DNA of 64,000 nt, taken from DAOUJH01 sp965116555 (lineage in GTDB: Bacteria; Chloroflexota; Dehalococcoidia; Lucifugimonadales; QGNO01). How positions within the stretch are numbered: the stretch's first letter is position 1; the number at the start of each line of letters is the position of its first letter. Location: contig OZ220698.1 of NCBI GenBank assembly GCA_965116555.1, forward strand, positions 1,364,001 to 1,428,000, given 5' to 3'. A program made the translations under genes and the position numbers. Shown piece by piece: positions 44,522-52,498 of this stretch. Under the pieces are notes generated by a model. That model made no database searches. It was not told the origin of the DNA and saw only the letters and a program-made list of their open reading frames with translations.

Positions 44522-47500
44522 CTATGAGTGTGTGGGATATTCGCTGGTTGTGCCGAAGTCCCATACATTGCTGTCCCACGTAGCGTAGATGCCGGTATTG
44601 GACGTGGGCGACTGCAACTCGCTGGTGGTCTTGCCCTCGCCGCCAGCACTGGTGGACAGGCCGGTTGTCTCGGTGTCCCAGTAGCTGGCGGTGAAAACTC
44701 CTCTGCCTCCGCTGTCAACGCCAACCAGTCCGCCCATGAAACTCCCGGACAGGGAGTTCGCAGCATAGCTTGCGGTAATGGAGCCGCTCTGGTTGCTTCC
44801 GACCAACCCGCCGCCATACCCAGCGCCCCCGGTGACGGAACCCGTCGCGTAGCTTGCGCTAATGGCGCCGCTGCTGTGGTTAGTCCCTACCAGCCCGCCG
44901 ACATTCACGTTGCCGGACACGGAGACCGAAACATAGCTCGCGTTGATGGCGGCCTGGTTGAAACCGACCAGTCCACCGACCCCAGTGGCCCCGGTGATGG
45001 AGCCTTCGACATAGCTTGCGCTGATGAGGGAGTTGTGGGAGCCGCCGCTGCTTGTGCTCCCAACCAGCCCTCCGACGTTGGAGGCGCCTCCTTTCACGAC
45101 GACGCCCTCTAGCCCAAGGTTGCGTATCTCCCCGCCCCAAACACTGCCGAAGAGTCCAATGTTTCTTCCGGAGCGGTCTATGTACAGGCCCGAAATCACG
45201 TGGGAATTGCCCTCGAACGTGGCGTGGAATGTGGCGTCTTGGTATCCACTCCTAGCGCTATCTACAATCGGATCCCATCCCGAACCGCCGTTCCAGTAGT
45301 CGTCTCCGGCGATGTCCGTCTTGCCGTCACCATTGGTGTCGAAGTCGAGGTTGACGGTCAGCTCGTAGCCGGTGCAGCCAGTGGACGGGCAGCCCATGCC
45401 GGTCGCCGCGTTGGGATATGCCGAGGAGTAGTCTGACGCGTTGGCCGAAGCGGGCGTGCCATTGCCGTCCAGGTCCCAGCGGATGGCGTTCAACTGCGCC
45501 AGGCTGCCCACTTCTATCAGGCCGTCGTCATCCGCGTCGTAGTCGGTGGCCGTTGTTGTAGCGGCAGCCGTTGGCGTTCCAGTTATGGTCGCAGACCAAG
45601 GCCCGTCTCCTACGGCGTTCACGGCACGTATCTGGAGGTCGTACTGCGTACCCCCGGTTAGTCCTGTAAGGGTGTACTGGAACGTTCCGCCGCCCGTGGC
45701 CCACACGTCGTCCACCTCGGTCCAGTTGGCGTCGACCGTCTTGTCGGCTGTTGTCTCTATATGGCGCAGGTCGTACGCGGTGATCGCCGAACCGCCGTCG
45801 CTCGAAGGAGCCGTCCAGGATATGGCGAGTGTCCCGGTTCCGGCAGTGACCGCGCCTATGGCTGGAGCTCCGAGCGACGCGCAGTTCGGGCCGAGGGGAG
45901 AGACACCAGCATGACCTCTGGTGTTGTCAATACCTTGAAGCCAATTCTGGAATGTCGCATCTGTCGGCGCGCAAAGTCCGTCGTTGTCACCAAAGGTAAA
46001 GGCCTCAAGCAGTGTTAGCCTAATAAAGCTCTGCGGAAGCGCACCTGTCAGTTCGTTGTTGTATAGATGTAAATCCGTCAACTTGGTTAGACTACCCAAC
46101 TCGCTCGGAACTGCGCCAGCCAGTTGATTGGTGTTGACATCCAATTCCGTTAGATTCGACAGGTTGCCCAGTTCAGCGGGGATTGCACCTGTCAATTGGT
46201 TGTTGCCGAAATATATAGTCGTTATATCTGAGAGATTGCCTAATTCAGAAGGAAGCGACCCCGTCAATTGGTTGCCTGCAAGAGCAATGATCTCCAAATT
46301 GGACAAACTACCTAGCTCAGGGGGAATCGCTCCTGTCAACTGGTTACCGGTGAGGTACAGTCGCATCAGGTTGGAGAGGCTGCCCAGTTCAGTGGGGATT
46401 GCGCCTGTCAATTGGTTGTAGACGAGGCTCAGATTCGTCAGACTAGACAGGTTGCCCAGTTCGGCTGGCATTGTACCTGTCAGGTTGTTTCTAGAGAGGT
46501 CTAGTGCTGTAACGCGCCCACCCGCATCCGTAGTGACGCCGTACCAATCGCCGAGTGGCTCGTCGCTCAGCCAGTTCGTGTTGTCCGTCCAGTTGGCGCC
46601 GTCGGTGGCGTTGTAGAGGGCGACGAGAACGTCTCGATCATTACTGCTCTGCGTTGGCGTTCCGGTTGCGGTCGCAGACCAAGGCCCGTCTCCCCCGGCG
46701 TTCACGGCCCGTACCTGGACGTCGTACTGCGTGCCCCCGGTAAGTCCGGTCAGGGTGTGCTGGAGTGTCCCGCCGCCCGTGGTCCACACGTCATCCACCA
46801 CGATCCAGTTGGCGTCGACTGTCTCGTCGGCTGAGGTCTTGATATGGCGCAGGTCGTACGCGGTAATCACCGAACCGCCGTCGCTCGAAGGAGCTGTCCA
46901 GAATATGGCGAGTGATCCCGTTCCGGGCGTGCCGGTGCCTATGGTTGGAGCTCCAGCGGTCGTCTGGGCGCCACTTCCGCTGCTGCGCTGATCCGATACG
47001 CTCAGCCCGCCGTAGTCGAGGACAGGATATTCGCTGGACGTACCGAAGTCCCACGGGTCGTCCCCGTCCCCGTCGCCGTCCAGATCCAAGTTCCAGTTGG
47101 CGTAGATGCCAGAGTAGCCGGTGGGCGACTGGAGCTCGGAGGTCAACTTGCCCTCACCGTCGGCGCTGGTGGTCTGTGTGGATGTGTGGGTGTCCCAGTA
47201 GCTGGCCGTTACGGTTCCACTGTTCCGACCCACCAGCCCGCCGAGAGTGCCGACTCGAAACAGGCGGGACACCATCCCTGTTGCATAGCTGGCAGTAATG
47301 GTTCCAGCATTATCTCCCACCAGTCCCCCAAGGGCGCTAGCGCCAGCCACTGCCCCCGATGCATAGCTTGCGCTGATGGCTCCCCTGTTATTCCCCACCA
47401 GCCCGCCGACTTGGAACGCAGTAGCGGATACCGTCCCCGTTGCATAGCTTGCACTGATGGTTCCCCTGTTATTCCCCACCAGTCCGCCGACGGAAACTGA

Positions 47501-49552
47501 ATGGGGCCCTGGGTCTCCGCTACGAGACACCGCGCCTGCTGCGTAGCTACCGATAATGGTCCCATTGTTATTACCCACCAGCCCACCGAAGGAGCCGTCG
47601 CCTGACACCTCCCCCGTTGCGTAGCTTTCAGTGATGGTTCCAGAGTTCTCGCCCGCCAGCCCGCCGACGATGTCGCTCCCGGACGCTTCTCCTGTTGCAT
47701 GGCTGGCGGTGATGCTGCTTCTTGTCCCCAGATTGATTCCCACCAGTCCGCCGGCATACCTGCCGGACACGGTCCCTGTTGCGTAGCTGTCGACGATGGC
47801 CTCCCTATTCTCTCCCACCAGCCCGCCGACATAGAGCCGGCCGGACACCGTTCCCGTGGCATGGCTGCCAGTAATTGTTCCGTCGTTAGAACCCACCAGC
47901 CCACCGGCTCTCTCACCCTGCAGGTCGCCGGACTTGCTGCCATGCACTTCTACTCCGGCACTACTGGCGCTTATCGTTCCTCCATGAAACCCCACCAGCC
48001 CACCGATAGCCAACTCGCCGGAGACCGTCCCTGTTGCATGGCTGTCACTGACGGTTCCATTGTTATCGCCTACCAGCCCTCCTACACCTGTTTCGCCTGT
48101 GACGTTCACGCCGGTCAACTCCACGTTACGAATCGTCCCGTCCACTCTGCCAAACAGCCCGACATAGGAAGCCGTAGGTCTGTCGATGAATAGATTGGCA
48201 ACGGTGTTACCGTTCCCCTCGAATAAGGCGACGAACGGCATGCGCCGAGGCCCCCCGGTTCCGATGGGCTCCCAGCCCGCGCCCGTGTTGTACGGAGCAA
48301 CGTCCAGGTCAATGTCGGCGTCCAGCTCGTAGCCGGTGCAGCCAGTGGACGGGCATCCCATGCCGCTCGCCGCGTTGGGGAACGCCGCGTCATAATCCGA
48401 CGCGTTGGCCGAGGCGGGCCTGCCGTTGCCGTCCAGGTCCCAGCGGATGGCGTTCAACTGCGCCGCGCTCGTGATATCGATTAGGCCGTCGTCGTCCGTG
48501 TCGTAGTCGGTGCCCGCCGCCGTTGGCGTTCCGGTTACGGTCGCAGACCAGGGCCCGTCTCCCCCTGCGTTTACTGCCCGCACCTGGAGGTCGTACTGCG
48601 TGCCACCGGTGAGCCCGGTAAGGGTGTACTGGAGCGTCCCGCCTCCCGTGGCCCACACGTCATCCACCTCGGTCCAGTTGGAGTCTACCGTCTCGTCGGC
48701 TGTGGTCTCGATGTGGCGCAGGTCGTACGCGGTGATCGCTGAACCACCGTCGCTCGATGGGGCCGCCCAGGATATGGCGAGTGTTCCCGTACCGGGGGTG
48801 ACCGCGCCTATGGTTGGAGTTCCGAGCGGCGTGGGCGTCGGCATTGGTGTCGCAATGCTTTCAGGAGTAGGGATGGTAATAGGAGTAGGGATGGCAATAG
48901 CAGTAGGAACAGGAGTAGGAACAGGGACTGAAGGCGTGGGTGTTGGTGCATCTGCTTCAGGCGCGCCGTCTTCCAGGCAGCCCGCCTCCGCCATCTGCCG
49001 CCGTACTTCCTCAGGCAGATCATTCTCGGCTTGGGTTAACGCTTCTTGAAGGCCCTGCAACTCTACGGCAATGGCGAAGAACTCTATACCTATAACCTTG
49101 TCTTCAGGCTGAGAGTCAACCAGACCTTTCGTGGCCTTGGCAAGTTCCAACACTTCGTTGTGCCAGTCGGCGACCTCGGCGGGAGGCGCCAATGACGACA
49201 TTTCCTCAATTAAATCCCCCAAAGCAGCGGAGAGTTCTCCATAGGTGGTGTCGTCCTCAAGTTCCTGCTCTTCAAGCGAGTCGCACACTGACAGGTACTC
49301 GTCAATGGACAGAGCGTCAGCCGTAGACGTTGGCTTGGAAGTGGGCGTCGCTGTTGGCACGGCGGTGGGTGTCGCTGTTGGTGCGGCCGTGGGTGTCGCT
49401 GTTGGCGCGGCCGTGGGTGTCGCTGTTGGCGTGGCCGTAGGTACCGCTGCCGGGGTGGCCGTGGGTGTAGCTGTGGGCGCCGGGTCTCCGGAACATCCGG
49501 CGAGCATTACGGCAACGAGCATCGCCAGTACAGCTATTGCTATGATTTTCAT
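44522..49552 (-). CDS. Large modular surface lipoprotein (FN3, GLUG repeats, LRR)
   Basis: 1,676 residues from ATG 49552, which has GGAG 6 nt upstream; the frame opens further up to 49636. Signal peptide with lipobox LAGC (Cys20). In order: a Thr/Pro stalk (about 24-80), a helical domain (80-205), a second Pro/Thr stalk, FN3 domain 1 (TLAISWAAPSSDGGSAITAY), a DYDTDDDGLIDITSAAQLNAI segment, about ten GLUG repeats (IGGLVGFHGGTISAS type), FN3 domain 2, a cap (ALYNATDGANW, WLSDEPLGDWYGVTTD) with 6-7 LRRs, FN3 domain 3, another DADDDGLIEV segment and a second GLUG block. An anchored adhesin or matrix-binding protein is the best inference. Divergent from a histidine kinase gene. Confidence 0.88.
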   Translation of the reverse strand: MKIIAIAVLAMLVAVMLAGCSGDPAPTATPTATPAAVPTATPTATPTAAPTATPTAAPTATPTAVPTATPTSKPTSTADALSIDEYLSVCDSLEEQELEDDTTYGELSAALGDLIEEMSSLAPPAEVADWHNEVLELAKATKGLVDSQPEDKVIGIEFFAIAVELQGLQEALTQAENDLPEEVRRQMAEAGCLEDGAPEADAPTPTPSVPVPTPVPTAIAIPTPITIPTPESIATPMPTPTPLGTPTIGAVTPGTGTLAISWAAPSSDGGSAITAYDLRHIETTADETVDSNWTEVDDVWATGGGTLQYTLTGLTGGTQYDLQVRAVNAGGDGPWSATVTGTPTAAGTDYDTDDDGLIDITSAAQLNAIRWDLDGNGRPASANASDYDAAFPNAASGMGCPSTGCTGYELDADIDLDVAPYNTGAGWEPIGTGGPRRMPFVALFEGNGNTVANLFIDRPTASYVGLFGRVDGTIRNVELTGVNVTGETGVGGLVGDNNGTVSDSHATGTVSGELAIGGLVGFHGGTISASSAGVEVHGSKSGDLQGERAGGLVGSNDGTITGSHATGTVSGRLYVGGLVGENREAIVDSYATGTVSGRYAGGLVGINLGTRSSITASHATGEASGSDIVGGLAGENSGTITESYATGEVSGDGSFGGLVGNNNGTIIGSYAAGAVSRSGDPGPHSVSVGGLVGNNRGTISASYATGTVSATAFQVGGLVGNNRGAISASYASGAVAGASALGGLVGDNAGTITASYATGMVSRLFRVGTLGGLVGRNSGTVTASYWDTHTSTQTTSADGEGKLTSELQSPTGYSGIYANWNLDLDGDGDGDDPWDFGTSSEYPVLDYGGLSVSDQRSSGSGAQTTAGAPTIGTGTPGTGSLAIFWTAPSSDGGSVITAYDLRHIKTSADETVDANWIVVDDVWTTGGGTLQHTLTGLTGGTQYDVQVRAVNAGGDGPWSATATGTPTQSSNDRDVLVALYNATDGANWTDNTNWLSDEPLGDWYGVTTDAGGRVTALDLSRNNLTGTMPAELGNLSSLTNLSLVYNQLTGAIPTELGSLSNLMRLYLTGNQLTGAIPPELGSLSNLEIIALAGNQLTGSLPSELGNLSDITTIYFGNNQLTGAIPAELGNLSNLTELDVNTNQLAGAVPSELGSLTKLTDLHLYNNELTGALPQSFIRLTLLEAFTFGDNDGLCAPTDATFQNWLQGIDNTRGHAGVSPLGPNCASLGAPAIGAVTAGTGTLAISWTAPSSDGGSAITAYDLRHIETTADKTVDANWTEVDDVWATGGGTFQYTLTGLTGGTQYDLQIRAVNAVGDGPWSATITGTPTAAATTTATDYDADDDGLIEVGSLAQLNAIRWDLDGNGTPASANASDYSSAYPNAATGMGCPSTGCTGYELTVNLDFDTNGDGKTDIAGDDYWNGGSGWDPIVDSARSGYQDATFHATFEGNSHVISGLYIDRSGRNIGLFGSVWGGEIRNLGLEGVVVKGGASNVGGLVGSTSSGGSHNSLISASYVEGSITGATGVGGLVGFNQAAINASYVSVSVSGNVNVGGLVGTNHSSGAISASYATGSVTGGAGYGGGLVGSNQSGSITASYAANSLSGSFMGGLVGVDSGGRGVFTASYWDTETTGLSTSAGGEGKTTSELQSPTSNTGIYATWDSNVWDFGTTSEYPTHS
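49341..49484 (-). repeat. Six 24-bp tandem repeats coding the Thr/Pro stalk
   Basis: Units of the form GTGGGTGTCGCTGTTGGCGC plus GGCC repeat six times, the last two diverged. Each codes eight residues (ATPTATPT-like). Copy number can change in frame by slippage, altering stalk length. Confidence 0.85.
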
Positions 49553-49592
49553 TTTGTACTCCATCTGCGAAAAATAATCACGTAGATATTGG

Positions 49593-49652
49593 CCTACATC
49601 CCACGACGCCGTAAGGTTTGGTTGTACCGAATCCAAGAGGTACTTTAGTATC
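49593..49652. promoter_or_regulatory. GTACC-element copy A, near the lipoprotein gene
   Basis: Begins CCTACATCCCACGACGCCG and includes the inverted pair GTACC-N10-GGTAC (49624-49643). About 80% identical to copy B over 60 bp. Another GGTAC follows at 49665. The rest of the 49553-49935 gap holds a promoter-like region and AT-rich DNA. Confidence 0.65.
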
Positions 49653-49688
49653 TGTTTCTTGAAAGGTACGCTCGATAGACTGTGGGCG

Positions 49689-49721
49689 ACTATACCATAG
49701 AGATGTAACTTATACGTAACT
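49689..49721 (-). promoter_or_regulatory. Candidate promoter of the lipoprotein gene with AGTTAC direct repeats
   Basis: Minus-strand TATAGT (49694-49689) has a poor -35. Two direct AGTTAC repeats 11 bp apart (49721-49716 and 49710-49705) occupy that position, which fits activation by a regulator. Confidence 0.45.
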
Positions 49722-49807
49722 TTAAAGGCCTTTTTCTATGACTTCTTATGACTTTTAGCCAAGACAGGCAGAGTTGCCCTGTTGAAGGAAGGGGCTCTGA
49801 ACGTTAA

Positions 49808-49867
49808 CCTACACCCCACGACACCGAAAAGTTCGATAGTACCCAATCTAAGGGATACTTTGGTACC
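49808..49867. promoter_or_regulatory. GTACC-element copy B, upstream of the histidine kinase
   Basis: Begins CCTACACCCCACGACACCG and contains GTACC-N10-GATAC (49839-49858), then GGTACC and GGGTAC. Same orientation as copy A, 215 bp away, and about 70 bp before the kinase start. Confidence 0.65.
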
Positions 49868-49935
49868 AGCCTTACGAGGGTACTGGTGAACCTTGCCGAT
49901 GCCGCTGAACAGGCTACGCTATAGGAGTAGAGGCT

Positions 49936-51174
49936 TTGAATTTGCGGACTACACAGCAGGACATTGTTGCAGAGTCCCATTCGGCGACCGACCGGACTGG
50001 TCCGGACGACCTGCTGTACGGAGTGAGGATATCGGTATGGGTAAGATGGCTTTTGCTGATCGCGTGGTTCGTACAGATGAACTATCGTCCCAACTTTGCC
50101 GACCCCAACTACATCCCCAACAGTCTGTTTGCCGCGACACTGCTGGCGCTCAACGGCTACGTCCACTACCGAATCCTGACAAACCGGCCTGTGACGTGGC
50201 GCTGGATGCTCGCGCTCAGCGCGATGGACGCGGTCATGATTACGGCGGGCTTGGCCGTCTCCAGCAGATTTCAGAACACCTTCTTCGTGCTGTACTACCC
50301 TGGGCTCGCCATGTTCTCCGTGGTGTTCACGTCCTTCAGGCTCAGCTTTGCCTGGGCCACTATGATTGCAGTTGCGTACGCAGTGCTGAGCCTGCTGTTG
50401 GAGCCGGGGGTGGACTTTGAAGCCAAGGAGGAGAAGGTGCTGTTCACCAGGATTGCCGTCATGTACGGGGTCGTCGCCGCGGTCAACCTGGTCTCCAGGT
50501 TCGAGCGGATCAGAAGGAGAGAGGCTGTGGAGCGGGAAAGGGAGCTTCAGCGGGAGCGCATAGAGCTCTCGCAGACCATTCATGACACCATAGTCCAGTC
50601 TGCCTACATGATCGGGCTGGGCATAGAGACCGCCATCGAGCTTGCGAACGCCCCGGAGGGGAAGGATCGTGATGAGCTTCTCGCCAAACTGTCCGCCACA
50701 CATGCGCTATCGAAGTCGACGATGTGGGAACTGAGGCATCCCATCGACATTGGACCCATATTCGAGGGGCGGGAGTTAAGCCGTGTGCTGAGGTCGCACG
50801 CCTCTACGTTCGCCACTATCACGTCCATCCCGGCGGAGCTGGTTCAGTCAGGCAGAGAGCCGCCGCTTTCCACCGTCACCCGGCGTCTGCTCTTTTCGAT
50901 AGCGCACAATGCACTTACAAACGCGTTCCGCCACGCGGACGCGAGCAAGGTCACCATCTACCTGAGCTTCGAGGATGACGGCCTCCGAATGTCTGTGTCG
51001 GACGACGGCACTGGCCTCTCCGAAGGCTATTTAGACCGCGGTCACGGCTTCAGGAACATGAGAGCGGACGCTGAGCGAATGGGAGGTCGTCTTGAGGTGA
51101 CCCGAGGCGAGTCCGGACGCGGCACTACCGTAACCTGCGCCATCCCGTATGACGCTCACCGCGGAGGAGCGTAA
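49936..51174 (+). CDS. NarL-type sensor histidine kinase with multi-span membrane domain
   Basis: 412 residues from TTG 49936, preceded by TAGAGG. About six membrane segments (33-50, 62-80, 91-108, 115-133, 139-156, 170-187) form the sensor. The HisKA_3 dimerisation box holds the phospho-accepting His216 (LSQTIHDTIVQSAYMIGLGI). The HATPase domain shows HNALTNAFRHADASKVTIYL, VSDDGTGLSEG and GHGFRNMRADAERMGGRLEV. It autophosphorylates and passes phosphate to the overlapping response regulator. The stimulus is unknown; the all-membrane sensor suggests a lipid, envelope or small hydrophobic signal. Confidence 0.92.
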   Translation: MNLRTTQQDIVAESHSATDRTGPDDLLYGVRISVWVRWLLLIAWFVQMNYRPNFADPNYIPNSLFAATLLALNGYVHYRILTNRPVTWRWMLALSAMDAVMITAGLAVSSRFQNTFFVLYYPGLAMFSVVFTSFRLSFAWATMIAVAYAVLSLLLEPGVDFEAKEEKVLFTRIAVMYGVVAAVNLVSRFERIRRREAVERERELQRERIELSQTIHDTIVQSAYMIGLGIETAIELANAPEGKDRDELLAKLSATHALSKSTMWELRHPIDIGPIFEGRELSRVLRSHASTFATITSIPAELVQSGREPPLSTVTRRLLFSIAHNALTNAFRHADASKVTIYLSFEDDGLRMSVSDDGTGLSEGYLDRGHGFRNMRADAERMGGRLEVTRGESGRGTTVTCAIPYDAHRGGA

Positions 51175-51835
51175 CTTGGCGTCGGTCACACAGACCAGTG
51201 TCCTGCTCGTGGACGACCACGAGATAATGCGTGACGGCCTGCGCGAGGTGCTGCGCCGGTCCGGAGACTTTGAGGTGGTGGGTGAGGCCGCAGACGGCGA
51301 GGCGGCAGTGAAGATAGCCCAGGATCTCAAGCCAGACTTGATCGTCATGGACGTGATGATGCCTGTCAAGAACGGCATCGACGCCTGCCGGGAGATCACT
51401 GAGACGCTCCCGGATACGAGAGTGCTGGTTCTCACAGCCGCAACGGAAGAGGATGCCGTGGTAGAGGCGGTTGCCGCGGGCGCGATGGGATACCTTCAGA
51501 AGTACTCGGGCAAGGAGGAGTTGCTGCGCGCCGTCCGCGACGTTGCGGATGGCGAGTACCGTATACCTGCCAACGTGATAAGGCGCGTGTTTGCCGAACT
51601 CCGTTCATCAGCTCAGCGAGAGAAAAAATCGGACTCCAGGAGGCTTACGCAGAGGGAGCGTGAGATTCTTGCGCTGTTTGCTCAGGGGCTGTCGTACGCG
51701 AAGATTGCCGATGTCAGGGGCAACCAGCCGGTGACAATCCGAAACACCATCTACGGCATACAGGACAAGCTGGGAATAGAGACGAAGCAGGAGTTGGTGG
51801 TCTGGGCTGTAAGAAACGGCTTGCTGGACGAGTAG
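51149..51835 (+). CDS. NarL/FixJ-family response regulator
   Basis: 228 residues: a receiver domain with the acidic pocket VLLVDDHEI, the phospho-acceptor Asp68 (LIVMDVMMP) and Lys in LQKYSGKEE, then a LuxR-type helix-turn-helix (RLTQREREILALFAQGLSYA). From ATG 51149 it overlaps the kinase gene by 26 nt; TTG 51176 would avoid the overlap. Cognate partner of the kinase, and a candidate regulator of the divergent surface lipoprotein gene. Confidence 0.92.
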   Translation: MTLTAEERNLASVTQTSVLLVDDHEIMRDGLREVLRRSGDFEVVGEAADGEAAVKIAQDLKPDLIVMDVMMPVKNGIDACREITETLPDTRVLVLTAATEEDAVVEAVAAGAMGYLQKYSGKEELLRAVRDVADGEYRIPANVIRRVFAELRSSAQREKKSDSRRLTQREREILALFAQGLSYAKIADVRGNQPVTIRNTIYGIQDKLGIETKQELVVWAVRNGLLDE

Positions 51836-51837
51836 CG

Positions 51838-51853
51838 GTGCCTAGGTAGGCAC
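51838..51853. terminator. Weak hairpin after the response regulator gene
   Basis: GTGCCT-AGGT-AGGCAC immediately after the stop. There is no T-run, so termination is uncertain. Between here and the tRNAs the DNA is non-coding. Confidence 0.3.
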
Positions 51854-52002
51854 GTAAACGCCGCGGTGCAATCGAATTGGCGGCCATCATCGCGTGTCCC
51901 TCCATCGAGGCACCATCCCATAGTTAGGGCCACTGGCGCCGACGGCCTGTAGCGGTGAGAACTGTGTGGAGTTCGAGTCCCCGTAGGACTCAGATATAAG
52001 CG

Positions 52003-52079
52003 TGGTGGGCGATGGAGGGCTCGAACCTCCGACCTCCTGCGTGTAAAGCAGGCGCTCTTGCCGTCTGAGCTAATCGCCC
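52003..52079 (-). tRNA. tRNA-Val (TAC), CCA encoded
   Basis: Full cloverleaf on the minus strand. Acceptor GGGCGAT pairs with ATCGCCC, discriminator A73, anticodon loop TTTACAC. Last gene of a four-tRNA unit. Confidence 0.95.
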
Positions 52080-52100
52080 CCGATGTTGAGAGTTAGAGAG

Positions 52101-52177
52101 TGGCACGCTTGGCGGGGCTCGAACCCGCAACCTCTGGCTCCGCAAGCCAGTGCTCTATCCAATTGAGCTACAAGCGC
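52101..52177 (-). tRNA. tRNA-Arg (GCG), CCA encoded
   Basis: Full cloverleaf. Acceptor GCGCTTG pairs with CAAGCGT (G1-U72 wobble), discriminator G73. The anticodon stem-loop CTGGC-TTGCGGA-GCCAG gives anticodon GCG. The A20 of Arg tRNAs is present in the D-loop. Bacteria normally use ACG, edited to ICG, for this codon box. Confidence 0.92.
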
Positions 52178-52215
52178 TTGATGCCTGCAACAAACCGAGA
52201 CAATTCAATTATAAC

Positions 52216-52301
52216 TGGTGCCGAAGGGGAGATTTGAACTCCCACGCCCTTGCGGGCACTACGCCCTGAACGTAGCGCGTCTGCCGTTCCGCCACTTCGG
52301 C
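52216..52301 (-). tRNA. tRNA-Leu (CAG), CCA encoded
   Basis: Class II tRNA with a long variable arm (TGCCCGCAAGGGCG). Acceptor GCCGAAG pairs with CTTCGGC, and the anticodon loop TTCAGGG gives CAG. Confidence 0.95.
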
Positions 52302-52324
52302 GCTGCAACTCTGCCACTGCAATA

Positions 52325-52401
52325 TGGTGGGCGATCCTGGACTCGAACCAGGGACCTCAGTCTTATCAGGACTGCGCTCTAACCACCTGAGCTAATCGCC
52401 C
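52325..52401 (-). tRNA. tRNA-Ile (GAT), CCA encoded
   Basis: Full cloverleaf. Acceptor GGGCGAT pairs with ATCGCCC, and the anticodon loop CTGATAA gives GAT. First tRNA of the unit; its acceptor stem is identical to that of tRNA-Val. Confidence 0.95.
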
Positions 52402-52468
52402 TTGTAAACCTGATCGCCCTAGAACAAGCTCAAGCAATGCTCGCACTCGCAGGGAAACCATCTCTAGG

Positions 52469-52498
52469 AGTATAGGAATGGGTCAATGGGGGTGTCAA
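52469..52498 (-). promoter_or_regulatory. Promoter of the Ile-Leu-Arg-Val tRNA unit
   Basis: Minus-strand TTGACA (52498-52493), an 18-bp spacer and TATACT (52474-52469). The -35 lies inside the last codons of tlyA. The leader before tRNA-Ile is about 60 nt. Confidence 0.8.

Noticed and set aside
44528..45112. 194-codon plus-strand frame opposite the large lipoprotein
   Set aside because: It is antisense to the GLUG repeats; Ala/Gly/Asp-rich without a ribosome site.
51970..51992. T-arm-like sequence GAGTTCGAGTCCCCG suggesting a tRNA
   Set aside because: The stem does not pair well, and no acceptor or anticodon arm can be built around it.
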